The notes beneath the pieces are model-generated. The model was not told the DNA's origin. It saw only the letters and a list, made by a program, of their open reading frames with translations, and searched no databases. 64,000 bases of DNA from Bacteroidaceae bacterium (lineage in GTDB: Bacteria > Bacteroidota > Bacteroidia > Bacteroidales > Bacteroidaceae): assembly GCA_017427065.1 (NCBI GenBank), contig JAFRTL010000005.1, forward strand, positions 124,001 to 188,000. The letters run 5' to 3'. Positions 9,567 to 18,888 of this stretch are shown piece after piece (the first letter of the stretch is position 1; each line of letters opens with the position of its first letter). A program made the position numbers and the translations under genes.

Positions 9567-10175
9567 TTATATCTGACCACTCATTACTTGTAAAATCACT
9601 CTTTCAGTCAGTTGGTCGTCTCCTTCTGCATCGTATTCTTTCTTAAGACTGGCACCAAAAGTCCATGCAAAAGCTTGATAGAATCCAGCTTTAAAGGATC
9701 CTAAGAAAGCTTTGACAAGTTCATAGGAGGTCTGATTGCTTTGTCTATCTATGAGTTTGATAAGTAATTTTCCTTGATTAAGTGTAAGTTTTTTGAGTTT
9801 GGGAGTATACTGGGCTTTCAGACCTTTTTCCAATGCCTTTATGTGTTTGTCTTTTGCTTTATCGTCTGGAAGTGTTTGCAGATATTCATAAGTTTCTATA
9901 ATGGCGCCATTGATTTCATTAGCAATAGGAAGCACCTTCTTTACATCTCTGACGAGTTTGGTGTAATTATTCTGCTGACGTTTATTTTTAAACTTTAGGG
10001 GTTTGAAGCAATAGAGTTCTGGTAAATCATAGCAAGGAATGGTATCTCCATCGATGATGACCACAGGAACCAACCACCCTCCTTCCACGCGTACAGGCCT
10101 GGAATGTCTTCTTTGAGCATTGACGTTCATCAAGATGCCAAAAAGAGCCAACAATATGAGCACTTGCTTTTTCAC
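9567..10175 (-). CDS. DUF4294 protein, exported
   Basis: A Bacteroidota-specific DUF4294 protein: VVIIDGDTIPCYDLPELYCFKPLKF and LVRDVKKVLPIANEI are the typical conserved stretches, and it ends LTERVILQVMSGQI. I chose the GTG at 10173-10175 because it gives a clean signal peptide (VKKQVLILLALFGILMNVNAQ). An upstream ATG at 10211 would add 12 residues and bury it. A TATTTTTG element at 10180-10187 (-) sits very close to the GTG, leaving almost no leader. The stop is next to the stop of the methyltransferase (convergent). Function unknown. Confidence 0.8.
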   Translation of the reverse strand: MKKQVLILLALFGILMNVNAQRRHSRPVRVEGGWLVPVVIIDGDTIPCYDLPELYCFKPLKFKNKRQQNNYTKLVRDVKKVLPIANEINGAIIETYEYLQTLPDDKAKDKHIKALEKGLKAQYTPKLKKLTLNQGKLLIKLIDRQSNQTSYELVKAFLGSFKAGFYQAFAWTFGASLKKEYDAEGDDQLTERVILQVMSGQI

Positions 10176-10217
10176 GCTACAAAAATAGTGTATTCTACAA
10201 AAAGTCGTCAATTTTGA

Positions 10218-10248
10218 TTTGTTTCTTAACGAAATTAAAGTATCTTCG
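10218..10248 (+). promoter_or_regulatory. Promoter of the HhH beta-barrel gene
   Basis: TTTG at 10218-10221, a 19-base spacer and TATCTTCG at 10241-10248, 31 bases before the ATG at 10280. Confidence 0.65.
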
Positions 10249-10279
10249 CACCGATTTTTAATTTTATTATTATCCGAAC

Positions 10280-12283
10280 ATGAAATTTACACGATTTGGA
10301 GCCTTGTGCTTCTTGTTTTTTGTGAGTTCTTTGTATGCGCAAAATAACTCGACATTGCTTTTGAATGACAATCTTGAACAACTTGCCATCGAAGGAGAAG
10401 AGCGCGATTGGCAAAGTCAGTTGGAAGAACTTCAATATCTTTCAGAACATCCCATTAATTTAAATGTGGCTACAAGAGGACAATTGGAACAGTTGCCTTT
10501 CCTTTCGGATATCCAGATAGAGAATATCTTGGCGTATGTCTATATTCATGGTGAGATTGTGACTGTCTATGAATTGCAATTAGTGGATGAGATGGATAGG
10601 CGCACCATCGAATTACTGCTTCCATACGTTTGTGTAGAACCATTAGCAGATGATAATCGTTTTCCTGCATGGAAGGATGTATTGAAATATGGTCGTCAAG
10701 AATTATTGACACGTTTGGATGTACCTTTCTATCAGCGAAAAGGCTATGAAACCGCTTATCTTGGTCCTTCGATTTACCATTCGTTGCGTTATCAGTTTCG
10801 TTATAGCGACTATGTGCAAGCAGGCATCTTAGGAGAAAAGGATGCTGGAGAGCCAATGTTTGCTTTGCATAATAAGAAAGGATACGATCATTATTCCTTT
10901 TATTTCGTAGTCAATAATCTGGGAATAATCAAGACACTGGCTTTGGGAGATTATCGATTGAGTTTCGGACAAGGATTGGTACTGAATTCAAGTTTTAAGT
11001 TAGGAAAAACTTTTTCGCTAACTAGCGCGCAATATCGACCTAATGGAATTAAGAAACACAGCAGTGCTGATGAGTATAATTATTTCAAGGGAATCGCTAC
11101 TTCTATCAATATACTGCCATCTTTGAATCTGTCTGCTTTCTATTCACATCGTCAATTGGATGGTATCATTACAGATGGGAAATTGATATCCATTCAGGAA
11201 TCGGGTTTGCATCGTACTTCGAAGGAAGCGAGTAGGAGAGGGGACTTTACACTTGAAATGATGGGAGGAAACCTCACGTATGAACGCACTGCATGGAAAG
11301 TAGGTTTGACGGGCATCTACTATCAGATGGATAAGGATTACGCACCTTCTTTACAAGGCTATACGCGATATAATATGTATGGTCGTCAGTTCTATAACCT
11401 TAGTTTGGATTATCGTTTTCGTTACCATAAATGGGAACTGATAGGAGAGGAAGCCCTTGGAAAGCAGGGATATGCCACTTTAAACCGTTTGATATACAAT
11501 CTGCATCCAAATGCCAATTTCATGCTGCTTCATCGCTATTACAGTCATGATTATTGGTCATTGTTTGGCAGTTCGTTTGGAGAAAGCAGCAACCTTCAGA
11601 ATGAAAATGGTTGGTATATGGCTGCAGAGGTGGCTCCTTGGGCTTTCTGGCGCTTTTTTGGCGCCATCGATCTACTTTCCCATCCTTGGTGGAAATATCG
11701 TATCAGTAAGCCTTCAAAGGGCTTAGATGCAATGTTTCAAGCTACATATACACCTCGTGAGCACCTTTCTTTCTTGATGAATTATCGTTATAAGCGAAAA
11801 GAGAGGGATGTGACGCGAAATAAGGAAAAGGTCACACTTCCTACATATCAGCATCGCTTTCGTTTGAGAATGGATATAGACAGAACACATTGGCAGTTCT
11901 GCACCACGTTCGATTTCAATCAGTTTCAGCAATTATACTATCGACCAAGTCGCGGATTTGCATTTACGCAAATGGGGCATTATGAAGTAGGCAACAAACT
12001 TTCTTTGACGTTGCAAGGCACTTATTTTCATACAGACGATTATGATACGCGCATTTATGCCTATGAACGCAGTTTGCTTAATTCTTTCTATTCTCCATCT
12101 TTCTATGGTGAGGGCTTCCGATTTGTTGCACATTGTCGCGTTGATTGGAACGAGCATCTGATGCTACTTCTCAAACTTGGCGAAACCCTCTATTTGGATA
12201 GAGATAAGATTGGTAGTGGGAATGATCTGATAAACAGTCATCACAAGACGGATCTCCAAATGCAACTTCGCCTAAAGTTTTAG
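10280..12283 (+). CDS. Helix-hairpin-helix outer-membrane-like protein
   Basis: A 667-residue exported protein with a signal peptide (FLFFVSSLYAQ). A ComEA-like helix-hairpin-helix region lies at about 58-108 (HPINLNVATRGQLEQLPFLS, VYELQLVDEMD). The rest has alternating polar/aromatic strands (YRLSFGQGLVLNSSF, YMYGRQFYNLSLDYRFRYHKW) and ends in LQMQLRLKF with a C-terminal Phe, as in beta-barrels. The family is common in Bacteroidota. Any DNA link is inference from the HhH motif only. The gene converges with the acyltransferase and overlaps it by four bases. Confidence 0.8.
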   Translation: MKFTRFGALCFLFFVSSLYAQNNSTLLLNDNLEQLAIEGEERDWQSQLEELQYLSEHPINLNVATRGQLEQLPFLSDIQIENILAYVYIHGEIVTVYELQLVDEMDRRTIELLLPYVCVEPLADDNRFPAWKDVLKYGRQELLTRLDVPFYQRKGYETAYLGPSIYHSLRYQFRYSDYVQAGILGEKDAGEPMFALHNKKGYDHYSFYFVVNNLGIIKTLALGDYRLSFGQGLVLNSSFKLGKTFSLTSAQYRPNGIKKHSSADEYNYFKGIATSINILPSLNLSAFYSHRQLDGIITDGKLISIQESGLHRTSKEASRRGDFTLEMMGGNLTYERTAWKVGLTGIYYQMDKDYAPSLQGYTRYNMYGRQFYNLSLDYRFRYHKWELIGEEALGKQGYATLNRLIYNLHPNANFMLLHRYYSHDYWSLFGSSFGESSNLQNENGWYMAAEVAPWAFWRFFGAIDLLSHPWWKYRISKPSKGLDAMFQATYTPREHLSFLMNYRYKRKERDVTRNKEKVTLPTYQHRFRLRMDIDRTHWQFCTTFDFNQFQQLYYRPSRGFAFTQMGHYEVGNKLSLTLQGTYFHTDDYDTRIYAYERSLLNSFYSPSFYGEGFRFVAHCRVDWNEHLMLLLKLGETLYLDRDKIGSGNDLINSHHKTDLQMQLRLKF

Positions 12284-13401
12284 CCAATAATGTACTTGTG
12301 TCCTGGCAGATAGGAGATAAGTTTGGTAATCAGTGCTGAAATTGCGAATGTCAGTAATGCTGCACATGGGATAATCAGTGGTGTAGAAATCCAAGGATCT
12401 ATACCATAGAACCAAGTGCTTACCATACTGAACACCACTCCTATGATAAAGAAGTGTACCAGATAAATTCCATAACTCAATCGGGAGAGTGGTACGATGA
12501 GGTTTTGATAAACCCGTCCATCTGCTGTGAACTTACGTGCAATGAGAAAGTAAGCCACAGTAGTCAGCACCACACCAAAAGAGCAGTATGTCCATGTGGT
12601 TTCCATATCCTTTGCCAAGTCGATGCTCTCATGTATAGGAAATTCTTTAGGCATCAAGTACCAAAAACCACCAGCTATGATGACATATCCCACTATCCAT
12701 AGAGGAAGGGCAAAGCTAAGTGTCTTTTTCCAACTGAATACGGGAACGTACTTCTTGAAATAATGCCCCATAACCACATAGCCAATAAATCCATTGAAGT
12801 AATAAAGGATGCCAAATTCATTCCAACTGGCTTCTCCCCAAACTTCTGGAAGTCCATAGACTTCAAGGGCTATCCTTCGCAGATAGGGCAGGAGAGTGGC
12901 GAGCAACCAAAGCGCCAAAAACCATTCCTCTCCTCGTTTTGAGAGTTTCTCTACCCAAGGAGAAAGGATGGGCATAAAGAGATACACGCCAAGAAGCATA
13001 TAAAGAAACCACAGATGACCACCAGCATCGGAGAAATTAAGCAACAAGTGTTTTAGATTTTCTGTGAAACTATAGTCGCTAAGACTACTTCCGATGGCAG
13101 GTACAAAGGCATAGAAGAGCAACCAAAACAAGAATGGTATGCCTACACGCGTAAATCTGCGCTTAAGGAATGGCCTGGTTTCTCCCTTGACTGGAAAGAG
13201 TAAGTAGCTGGAAGTAAGCACAAAGAGAGGTACTGCACTGCGAATAGCAGAATCGATAAGGGTACTCCATACCGCATTGGCCTCACAGGTGATAAGTGTA
13301 CCACCATCACCTAAATAAAAAGGTTCTGTGGTATGTACTAATATTACCATCAAGCATGCCAATACGCGCAGCCAATCCAAAAAAACGATACGCTCTTTCA
13401 T
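12280..13401 (-). CDS. Acyltransferase family 3 membrane protein
   Basis: A 373-residue polytopic membrane protein of the acyltransferase-3 (OafA/WecH-like) superfamily, which O-acylates sugars of surface polysaccharides or other membrane glycans. The hallmark start FLDWLRVLACLMVILVHTTEPF holds the conserved His. SAVPLFVLTSSYLLFP and HLWFLYMLLGVYLFMPILSP follow, with about ten hydrophobic segments. The substrate is not predictable. It is divergent from the serpin gene with about 120 bases between starts. Confidence 0.88.
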   Translation of the reverse strand: MKERIVFLDWLRVLACLMVILVHTTEPFYLGDGGTLITCEANAVWSTLIDSAIRSAVPLFVLTSSYLLFPVKGETRPFLKRRFTRVGIPFLFWLLFYAFVPAIGSSLSDYSFTENLKHLLLNFSDAGGHLWFLYMLLGVYLFMPILSPWVEKLSKRGEEWFLALWLLATLLPYLRRIALEVYGLPEVWGEASWNEFGILYYFNGFIGYVVMGHYFKKYVPVFSWKKTLSFALPLWIVGYVIIAGGFWYLMPKEFPIHESIDLAKDMETTWTYCSFGVVLTTVAYFLIARKFTADGRVYQNLIVPLSRLSYGIYLVHFFIIGVVFSMVSTWFYGIDPWISTPLIIPCAALLTFAISALITKLISYLPGHKYIIG

Positions 13402-13480
13402 GTTCTTATATTATTTTTTACAAAGATATGAAAAAATGGTAAGAGTAAAATTATTTCTTCCTTTTCATGCAAGGTTTCTG

Positions 13481-13488
13481 TATCTTTG
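13481..13488 (+). promoter_or_regulatory. -7 element upstream of serpin
   Basis: TATCTTTG matches the Bacteroidota -7 consensus and lies 34 bases before the chosen ATG at 13523, which supports that start. No good -33 TTG is visible. Confidence 0.5.
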
Positions 13489-13522
13489 CATTTATATAGC
13501 AGAAACGGTAAAACTGTTGGTT

Positions 13523-14803
13523 ATGAAAAAACATATTTTAATCCCAGCATTGGTATTGAGCATGGTGTTCTGTGCTTGCAGTACAGTTAATAATCCGTTG
13601 GAGGACTTGGTAATAGACGATCCAACACCAACAGAGCCTGTGGATCCTGTGAGTTCACGCGGATATGCCATACCTATCAAACTTGATACGAAACAACAGC
13701 AAATCAATGAGCAATTGGCTGCTTTCTCTTGGAAGTTGTTCAATGAGTCTTATAAGCTGCGTGAAAAGGGAAAGAATGTGCTTATTTCTCCAGTCAGTCT
13801 TGAAGTGGCATTAGGTATGTTTGTCAACGGATTATCTGCAGAGGAGCAGCAACGAGTACTGAAGACTTTGGGATTGGAGAACTTCAGTGTGGAAGATGTC
13901 AATGCTTATTTCCAAACCATGATGGAAGGATTGGCGGATGCTGATGATGTGGCAGAGCTCCACATGGCCAATTCGTTCTGGTACACTGAAGGCAGGAATG
14001 TGAAGTCAGATTTTGCATCTGTGTTGAACAACAGCTATAAAGCAGAGAGCAATGCTGTGAATTTCTCCAAGCAATCTACCATAGATGCCATCAATGCCTG
14101 GTGTGCCAAACAGACCAAGGATCGCATCAAGAGCATCTTAGATAATGGTGTGGATCCTTCCATTTATGCCGTTTTGCTTAATGCCGTTTATTTCAAATCA
14201 TCTTGGAAGAACGAATTTAATGAGAAGGAGACCCATAAGCAGCCTTTCCACTATGCTGATGGAACAGATGCAGAAGTGGATATGATGAACAAGAGCGATA
14301 CGAAGTTCGACTACTTGGAATCGGAGGATTATCAAGCAGCTATCTTGCCTTTTGTGAATGAGGCTTACAAACTCTTCGTAATTCTTCCAAAGGAAGGAAA
14401 GAAAGTGGGGGATATTGCAGGAATCGTCAAGCCACAGATGTTTAACGATTTCCAAACACGCACCCTTGATTACTTTGCGATGCCAAAGTTTGAAGTGAAC
14501 TATACGGAAGAGAAACTGGCACAAGCGATGCAACAAATCAATCCAGAGCTTGGCTTTGGAGGCCTGAATTTCCAACCATTATTGCCAGAGATTACGAGTG
14601 AAACAGCGATAGAAGTGCTACAGAAGACTTTCTTTAAAGTAGATGAGAAAGGTGCTGAGGCTGCTGCAGTGACAGGTATCATTGCTAAAAATACTTCTGT
14701 AAGTCCTAGTCATAATATGATACTTGATCGTCCATTTATCTATGGCATTATGGAAACTTCCACCAATTGCCCGTTGTTTATTGGGTATTATGGTGAAAAA
14801 TAA
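13523..14803 (+). CDS. Serpin-family lipoprotein protease inhibitor
   Basis: A 426-residue serpin. The open frame extends 65 codons upstream, but the ATG at 13523 gives a lipoprotein signal MKKHILIPALVLSMVFCAC and follows the -7 element. Core serpin stretches include VLISPVSLEVALGMFVNG, MANSFWYTEGR, VLLNAVYFKSSWKNEF and DRPFIYGIMET. The reactive-loop hinge EKGAEAAAVT has the small residues needed for loop insertion, so it should be inhibitory. By canonical spacing P1-P1' falls at Thr-Ser, but this is only an estimate. Surface anchoring suggests a defence against host or competitor proteases. Confidence 0.95.
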   Translation: MKKHILIPALVLSMVFCACSTVNNPLEDLVIDDPTPTEPVDPVSSRGYAIPIKLDTKQQQINEQLAAFSWKLFNESYKLREKGKNVLISPVSLEVALGMFVNGLSAEEQQRVLKTLGLENFSVEDVNAYFQTMMEGLADADDVAELHMANSFWYTEGRNVKSDFASVLNNSYKAESNAVNFSKQSTIDAINAWCAKQTKDRIKSILDNGVDPSIYAVLLNAVYFKSSWKNEFNEKETHKQPFHYADGTDAEVDMMNKSDTKFDYLESEDYQAAILPFVNEAYKLFVILPKEGKKVGDIAGIVKPQMFNDFQTRTLDYFAMPKFEVNYTEEKLAQAMQQINPELGFGGLNFQPLLPEITSETAIEVLQKTFFKVDEKGAEAAAVTGIIAKNTSVSPSHNMILDRPFIYGIMETSTNCPLFIGYYGEK

Positions 14804-14823
14804 ATAAGGTTAGGAGAGTGAAA

Positions 14824-14852
14824 GGAGCTTCTTTGGTGGAAGCTCCTTTTTT
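14824..14852 (+). terminator. Rho-independent terminator after serpin
   Basis: GGAGCTTC (14824-14831) pairs with GAAGCTCC (14839-14846), followed by six T. It abuts the mutS stop, which converges from the other side. Confidence 0.85.
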
Positions 14853-17466
14853 ATTTCCCTTTCAGTATCTTCTTGATATCATTCAGCTTATTGAGCGCTT
14901 CGATAGGCGTAAGGTTATTGACATCCAGATTCAGGATTTCATCACGAATCTGACTAAGTACAGGATCATCCAATTGGAAGAAACTCAGTTGGTAGCCATC
15001 GTTGCTCACAGTTTTTCCTACAGCAGATGTAGAGACACCTTGATTGTCCTTTTCCAACTGTTTCAATACTTCATTGGCACGACTGACAATGCTTTTGGGC
15101 ATACCTGCAATCTTTGCCACATGGATACCAAAGCTATGCTCAGAGCCTCCACGTTCCAACTTTCGTAAGAAGATAACCTGTCCGTTGACTTCCTTCACAG
15201 ACACATTGTAATTTTTGATGCGCGCATATTGCTTCTCCATCTCATTGAGTTCATGATAGTGTGTCGCAAAGAGCGTGCGCGCTTTGGCTTTCGGATGCTC
15301 ATGGATATATTCCACAATGGCCCATGCAATGGAAATGCCATCGTATGTGGAAGTACCTCTTCCCAATTCATCAAACAGCACCAAACTACGAGGAGAAAGG
15401 TTGTTCATAATATCTGAAGCCTCATTCATCTCCACCATGAAGGTAGATTCTCCCATCGAAATGTTATCACTGGCTCCCACGCGTGTGAAAATCTTGTCCA
15501 CAAGACCAATATGCGCACTTTCTGCAGGTACGAAACTGCCTATCTGTGCCATCAGTGTGATAAGAGCTGTCTGACGAAGTAAGGCACTCTTACCTGCCAT
15601 ATTAGGACCAGTAATGATGATGATTTGCTGACTATGACTGTCGAGTTCCACATCGTTAGGGATGTATCTCTCTCCAATAGGCAGTTGCTTTTCAATGACA
15701 GGATGTCTTCCTTGACGGATATCCAACACATCATCGTCGCAGATGTTTGGACGAATGTAGTTGTTCTCTTTCGCCACATTGGCAAAGGAGAGCAAGCAAT
15801 CGATACGTGCTAATTGGGTAGCATTCACTTGAATGGCAGGAATGAAATCGCCAACGGCTTGGACTAATTCCGTAAACAATTGCGCTTCGAGTACCAGGAT
15901 CTTGTCTTCTGCACCAAGGATTTTTTCTTCATATTCCTTCAGTTCCTGTGTAATGTAACGCTCCGCATTTACCAATGTCTGTTTGCGTATCCACTCCTCA
16001 GGAACCTTGTCCTTATGCGTATTTCGCACCTCAATATAATAGCCGAAAACGTTGTTGTATCCAATCTTAAGACTTGGGATACCTGTCTTTTCACTTTCCT
16101 GTTGCTGAATCTGCAAGAGGTAGTCTTTTCCGCTGTATGCAATGTGACGAAGTTCGTCGAGTTCAGCATTATACCTGTCTTTGATTACACCTCCCTTGTT
16201 TAATTGTAGTGGAGGGGCATCGTTCACTTCTTTCTCTATCCTCTCTCTGATTGACAAGCAAGCATTCAGTTGCTCTCCAATGCGATTAATAATCTCATTA
16301 TCGGCTTGCATGCAGGCTTCCTTGATAGGCTCAATGGCTTGCAAGGCTTGCTTCAGTGCCACGATTTCTCGTGGATTTACTCTTCCCGTTGCCACTTTGG
16401 AGATGATACGTTCCAGATCGCCAATACGATGCAGTTGTTCTTCAATTTGTTCCTTGAAATCGGGTTCGCGGAAGAAATATTCCACCACACCTAAGCGATC
16501 GTTGATAGGAGCCACATCCTTCAGTGGAAAGACCAACCAACGGCGCAGTAAACGAGCTCCCATCGGACAGATAGTCTTATCCAAGACATTCAGAAGACTG
16601 CTTCCACCTTCATTCATGGTACCAAGCAGTTCCAGATTTCGGATAGTGAACTTATCCAGACGCACATACTTCTCTTCTTCAATGCGAGAGATGGAGGTGA
16701 TATGACTGATTTGAGTATGTTGCGTAATAATCAAGTATTGCAAGATGGCGCCAGCAGCGATGATGCCATTTGTGAGATGCTCCACACCAAAGCCTTTCAA
16801 GTTCTTCACTTCAAAGTGATCGAGCAGTTTCTTTCGTGCCGATTGTTCCGTGAAAACCCAATCATCGAGTTCAAAAGTATAGAACTTGTTTCCAAAGGAT
16901 TGTTCGAAGAATTCACGTTTTCCACGCATGAAAAGGACTTCTTTTGGATTGAAATTGTTCAGTAGCTTGTCCGCATAATCCATAGGCCCTTCTGCAGTGA
17001 GAAACTCACCAGTAGAGATATCCAGGAAAGAAAGTCCGACAATGTCTTTATTGAAATGCACAGCGGCCAGGAAATTGTTCTCCTTGTAGTTCAGCACATT
17101 ATGTCCCATTGCCACACCAGGAGTTACAAGCTCTGTGATGCCACGTTTCACCAATTTCTTCGTCAGTTTGGGATCCTCCAGTTGGTCACAGATAGCCACG
17201 CGTTTTCCAGCGCGAATAAGTTTTGGAAGGTAAGTATCCAGTGCATGATGTGGGAAACCAGCCATTTCTATGGGTTTGGCTCCTCCTTTGCCATTGTTTC
17301 GTTTGGTGAGCGTGATTCCTAAGATCTCTGCAGCGATCACTGCATCTGTGGAATAAGTTTCATAGAAATCACCACATCTGAAAAGCAAGACAGCATCTGG
17401 ATGCTTGGCCTTCAAGTCCAGAAACTGTTTCATCATAGGAGTCTTTTCAATGTCTTCGTATCCCAT
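14851..17466 (-). CDS. mutS: DNA mismatch repair protein MutS
   Basis: MutS recognises mismatches and starts methyl-independent or strand-directed repair with MutL. The start at 17466 ([15 protein letters not shown]) is preferred over an ATG at 17520 because the promoter (17490-17520) lies between. The mismatch-binding Phe-x-Glu is in [12 protein letters not shown] near the N-terminus. The ATPase domain has Walker A GPNMAGKS at about residues 619-626, Walker [17 protein letters not shown] and the ATHYHEL segment. At 871 residues it is a full MutS1. mutL is not nearby. Confidence 0.97.
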   Translation of the reverse strand: MGYEDIEKTPMMKQFLDLKAKHPDAVLLFRCGDFYETYSTDAVIAAEILGITLTKRNNGKGGAKPIEMAGFPHHALDTYLPKLIRAGKRVAICDQLEDPKLTKKLVKRGITELVTPGVAMGHNVLNYKENNFLAAVHFNKDIVGLSFLDISTGEFLTAEGPMDYADKLLNNFNPKEVLFMRGKREFFEQSFGNKFYTFELDDWVFTEQSARKKLLDHFEVKNLKGFGVEHLTNGIIAAGAILQYLIITQHTQISHITSISRIEEEKYVRLDKFTIRNLELLGTMNEGGSSLLNVLDKTICPMGARLLRRWLVFPLKDVAPINDRLGVVEYFFREPDFKEQIEEQLHRIGDLERIISKVATGRVNPREIVALKQALQAIEPIKEACMQADNEIINRIGEQLNACLSIRERIEKEVNDAPPLQLNKGGVIKDRYNAELDELRHIAYSGKDYLLQIQQQESEKTGIPSLKIGYNNVFGYYIEVRNTHKDKVPEEWIRKQTLVNAERYITQELKEYEEKILGAEDKILVLEAQLFTELVQAVGDFIPAIQVNATQLARIDCLLSFANVAKENNYIRPNICDDDVLDIRQGRHPVIEKQLPIGERYIPNDVELDSHSQQIIIITGPNMAGKSALLRQTALITLMAQIGSFVPAESAHIGLVDKIFTRVGASDNISMGESTFMVEMNEASDIMNNLSPRSLVLFDELGRGTSTYDGISIAWAIVEYIHEHPKAKARTLFATHYHELNEMEKQYARIKNYNVSVKEVNGQVIFLRKLERGGSEHSFGIHVAKIAGMPKSIVSRANEVLKQLEKDNQGVSTSAVGKTVSNDGYQLSFFQLDDPVLSQIRDEILNLDVNNLTPIEALNKLNDIKKILKGK

Positions 17467-17489
17467 AGTATTTTTTCGTTTAATGCATG

Positions 17490-17520
17490 CAAAGATAATA
17501 CAAATAGTGGGTAAACGCAA
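17490..17520 (-). promoter_or_regulatory. mutS promoter
   Basis: On the minus strand TTG (17520-17518), a 20-base spacer and TATCTTTG (17497-17490). It leaves a leader of about 17 bases before the ATG at 17466. Confidence 0.7.
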
Positions 17521-17636
17521 ATGCAGTGGTTCTTTTAATTAAAGTGAAATGCCTCCTATTGAAATCTTACAATCTTTTAATAAAATGACGATTTATGCAA
17601 AAGTATGTTATAAAACACGCAAAAATAGTTGGAAAA

Positions 17637-17667
17637 TTTGCAGGTAATAAAAAAGTCCGTACCTTTG
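17637..17667 (+). promoter_or_regulatory. Promoter of a candidate small RNA
   Basis: TTTG (17637-17640), a 19-base spacer and TACCTTTG (17660-17667), a near-perfect Bacteroidota promoter with no gene directly after it. Confidence 0.7.
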
Positions 17668-17673
17668 TATCGT

Positions 17674-17734
17674 GTTTTTCATAGTATTAGATTTAAGGTT
17701 AACAAGGTTGGGATACGGCGGTATCCCTTTTTTT
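17674..17734 (+). ncRNA. Candidate small RNA, about 60 nt
   Basis: The unit starts just after a strong promoter and ends in a perfect intrinsic terminator, GGGATAC-GGCG-GTATCCC (17710-17727) plus seven T. The body contains TTTTTCATAG (17676-17685), TTAAGGTT (17693-17700) and AAGGTT (17704-17709). The same elements in the same order occur in the candidate RNA at 22135-22213. The distance to the radical SAM start (163 bases, with a repeat array between) argues against a simple leader. Confidence 0.52.
17710..17734 (+). terminator. Rho-independent terminator
   Basis: Seven-base perfect stem GGGATAC/GTATCCC, loop GGCG, then seven T. Confidence 0.88.
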
Positions 17735-17783
17735 ATGGCTTTTACTTTGCAGTGTTTTTGGTATTTCGTACTTTTGCTCTTCA

Positions 17784-17893
17784 TTATGAACATTTATGTC
17801 CATAGTTATGGTCATTTATGTCCACGGTTATGAACATTTATTTTTCTAGTTAGAAAAAAATATTTTGCTAGTTAGGAAATAAAAAAGCAGTGT
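17784..17893. repeat. Degenerate array with 22-bp period (array 2)
   Basis: Five units start at 17784, 17806, 17828, 17850 and 17872, all exactly 22 bases apart. Units 1-3 begin TTATGAACATTTAT or TTATGGTCATTTAT; units 4-5 begin TTAGAAAAAAA and TTAGGAAAT. Most junctions read CTAG, ATAG or ACGG before TTA. CTAGTTAGAAAAA at 17846 is also a near-palindrome (TTTTTCTA-GT-TAGAAAAA). It ends against the radical SAM start at 17897. Units 4-5 match array 1 at 814-857. Confidence 0.6.
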
Positions 17894-17896
17894 AAT

Positions 17897-18670
17897 ATGA
17901 CGATCATTTATCCTTCTCCGATTTTCGGACCAGTACATTCGCGACGCTTAGGTGTTTCATTGGGCATCAACTTGATGCCTGGTGATGGAAAGGTATGCTC
18001 GTTCGACTGTATTTATTGCGAATGTGGTTTCAATAAGGATTTCAAGCCTCATACGGAAAGACCATCGCGCGAGGAAGTTCGACAGGCTTTGGAAGCCAAA
18101 CTGAAGGACATGCAAGCGAATGGTCCTGCGCCTGATGTGCTGACATTTGCTGGAAACGGAGAGCCAACGCTTCATCCCGATTTCCCAGGTATCATCGATG
18201 ATACATTGGCGTTGCGCGATCGTTATTTTCCTGATGCCAAAGTGAGTGTATTGAGCAACAGTACGATGATTCATAAGCCCGCTGTTTTTGAGGCATTGAA
18301 TAAGATTGACAATAACATCCTGAAGCTTGATACAGTGGATAAGGCGTACATTCAGGCTCTTGATCAACCAGCTAAAGGATATGATGTGCAGAAGATCATC
18401 CGATACATGAAGGAGTTCAAGGGAAATTGCATCATTCAGACCATGTTCTTGAAAGGCAATTATAAAGGGAAGGATATGAATAATACGACACCACAGTATG
18501 TGAAACCTTGGATGGATGCGGTGCGTGAAATAGCTCCCCGTCAAGTGATGATTTATACCATTGATCGTGAAACGCCAACACAAGGACTATTGAAAGCTAC
18601 ACATGAGGAATTGGATACCATTGCTGCATTAGTAGAAAGGGAAGGCATTCCGTGTAGTGTGTCTTACTAA
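17897..18670 (+). CDS. Radical SAM protein (COG0731-like)
   Basis: A 257-residue radical SAM enzyme. The iron-sulfur/SAM motif CSFDCIYCEC (CxxxCxxC) is near residue 36. The N-terminus IFGPVHSRRLGVSLGINLMP and the following FAGNGEPTLHPDF (SAM-binding GNGEPT) match the COG0731 group annotated as wyosine-synthetase-like, though bacteria do not make wyosine, so the true reaction is unknown. It stands alone behind the 22-bp array, which covers its promoter region. Confidence 0.88.
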   Translation: MTIIYPSPIFGPVHSRRLGVSLGINLMPGDGKVCSFDCIYCECGFNKDFKPHTERPSREEVRQALEAKLKDMQANGPAPDVLTFAGNGEPTLHPDFPGIIDDTLALRDRYFPDAKVSVLSNSTMIHKPAVFEALNKIDNNILKLDTVDKAYIQALDQPAKGYDVQKIIRYMKEFKGNCIIQTMFLKGNYKGKDMNNTTPQYVKPWMDAVREIAPRQVMIYTIDRETPTQGLLKATHEELDTIAALVEREGIPCSVSY

Positions 18671-18705
18671 TCCCATAGTTAGAGCCCCAATAAAATGATT
18701 ATTAT

Positions 18706-18888
18706 ATGAAAAAGATTCAGATGCTTGTCATGCTTGTATTCCTGTTAATGAGTACGGCAATCAGTGGACAAAACAAAGTGAAGGCCTATTTTACTACCAC
18801 AGAAATGCCTGATATGCTGAAATTTGCCCCCACACCACCAGATAGTACATCCTCTCAATTTCCCCAAACCCAAAGAGAAGTATCATAG
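18706..18888 (+). pseudogene. Truncated 5' remnant, probably class A acid phosphatase
   Basis: The first 52 codons look genuine: a signal peptide (MKKIQMLVMLVFLLMSTAISGQ) and then YFTTTEMPDMLKF and PTPPDSTSSQF. From memory this is how Bacteroidota class A acid phosphatases (PhoN/PAP2 type) begin. After SSQF the frame runs into the antisense of the neighbouring nuclease 3' end and stops (PQTQREVS), so the catalytic part is missing. The nuclease stop lies inside it (18855). The fusion point at about 18862 looks like a deletion or recombination junction. Confidence 0.5.

Noticed and set aside
10180-10211. TTG-N21-TATTTTTG minus-strand promoter for the DUF4294 gene
   Set aside because: It fits the consensus but leaves practically no leader before the best start (10175), so it was kept only as a remark and not called.
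13328-13522. 65-codon N-terminal extension of the serpin
   Set aside because: It would bury a clean lipoprotein signal and lies across the -7 element at 13481-13488.
16181-16705. 174-codon plus-strand frame
   Set aside because: Lies opposite mutS; Ser/Arg-rich shadow product without motif or promoter.
17467-17520. 18-codon N-terminal extension of MutS
   Set aside because: The mutS promoter overlaps these codons and the family starts at [10 protein letters not shown]-like sequence.
17784-17893. CRISPR-like array
   Set aside because: The units are contiguous and degenerate, with no spacers between conserved repeats and no cas genes.
17957-18583. 208-codon minus-strand frame
   Set aside because: Opposite the radical SAM gene with its CxxxCxxC motif; shadow.
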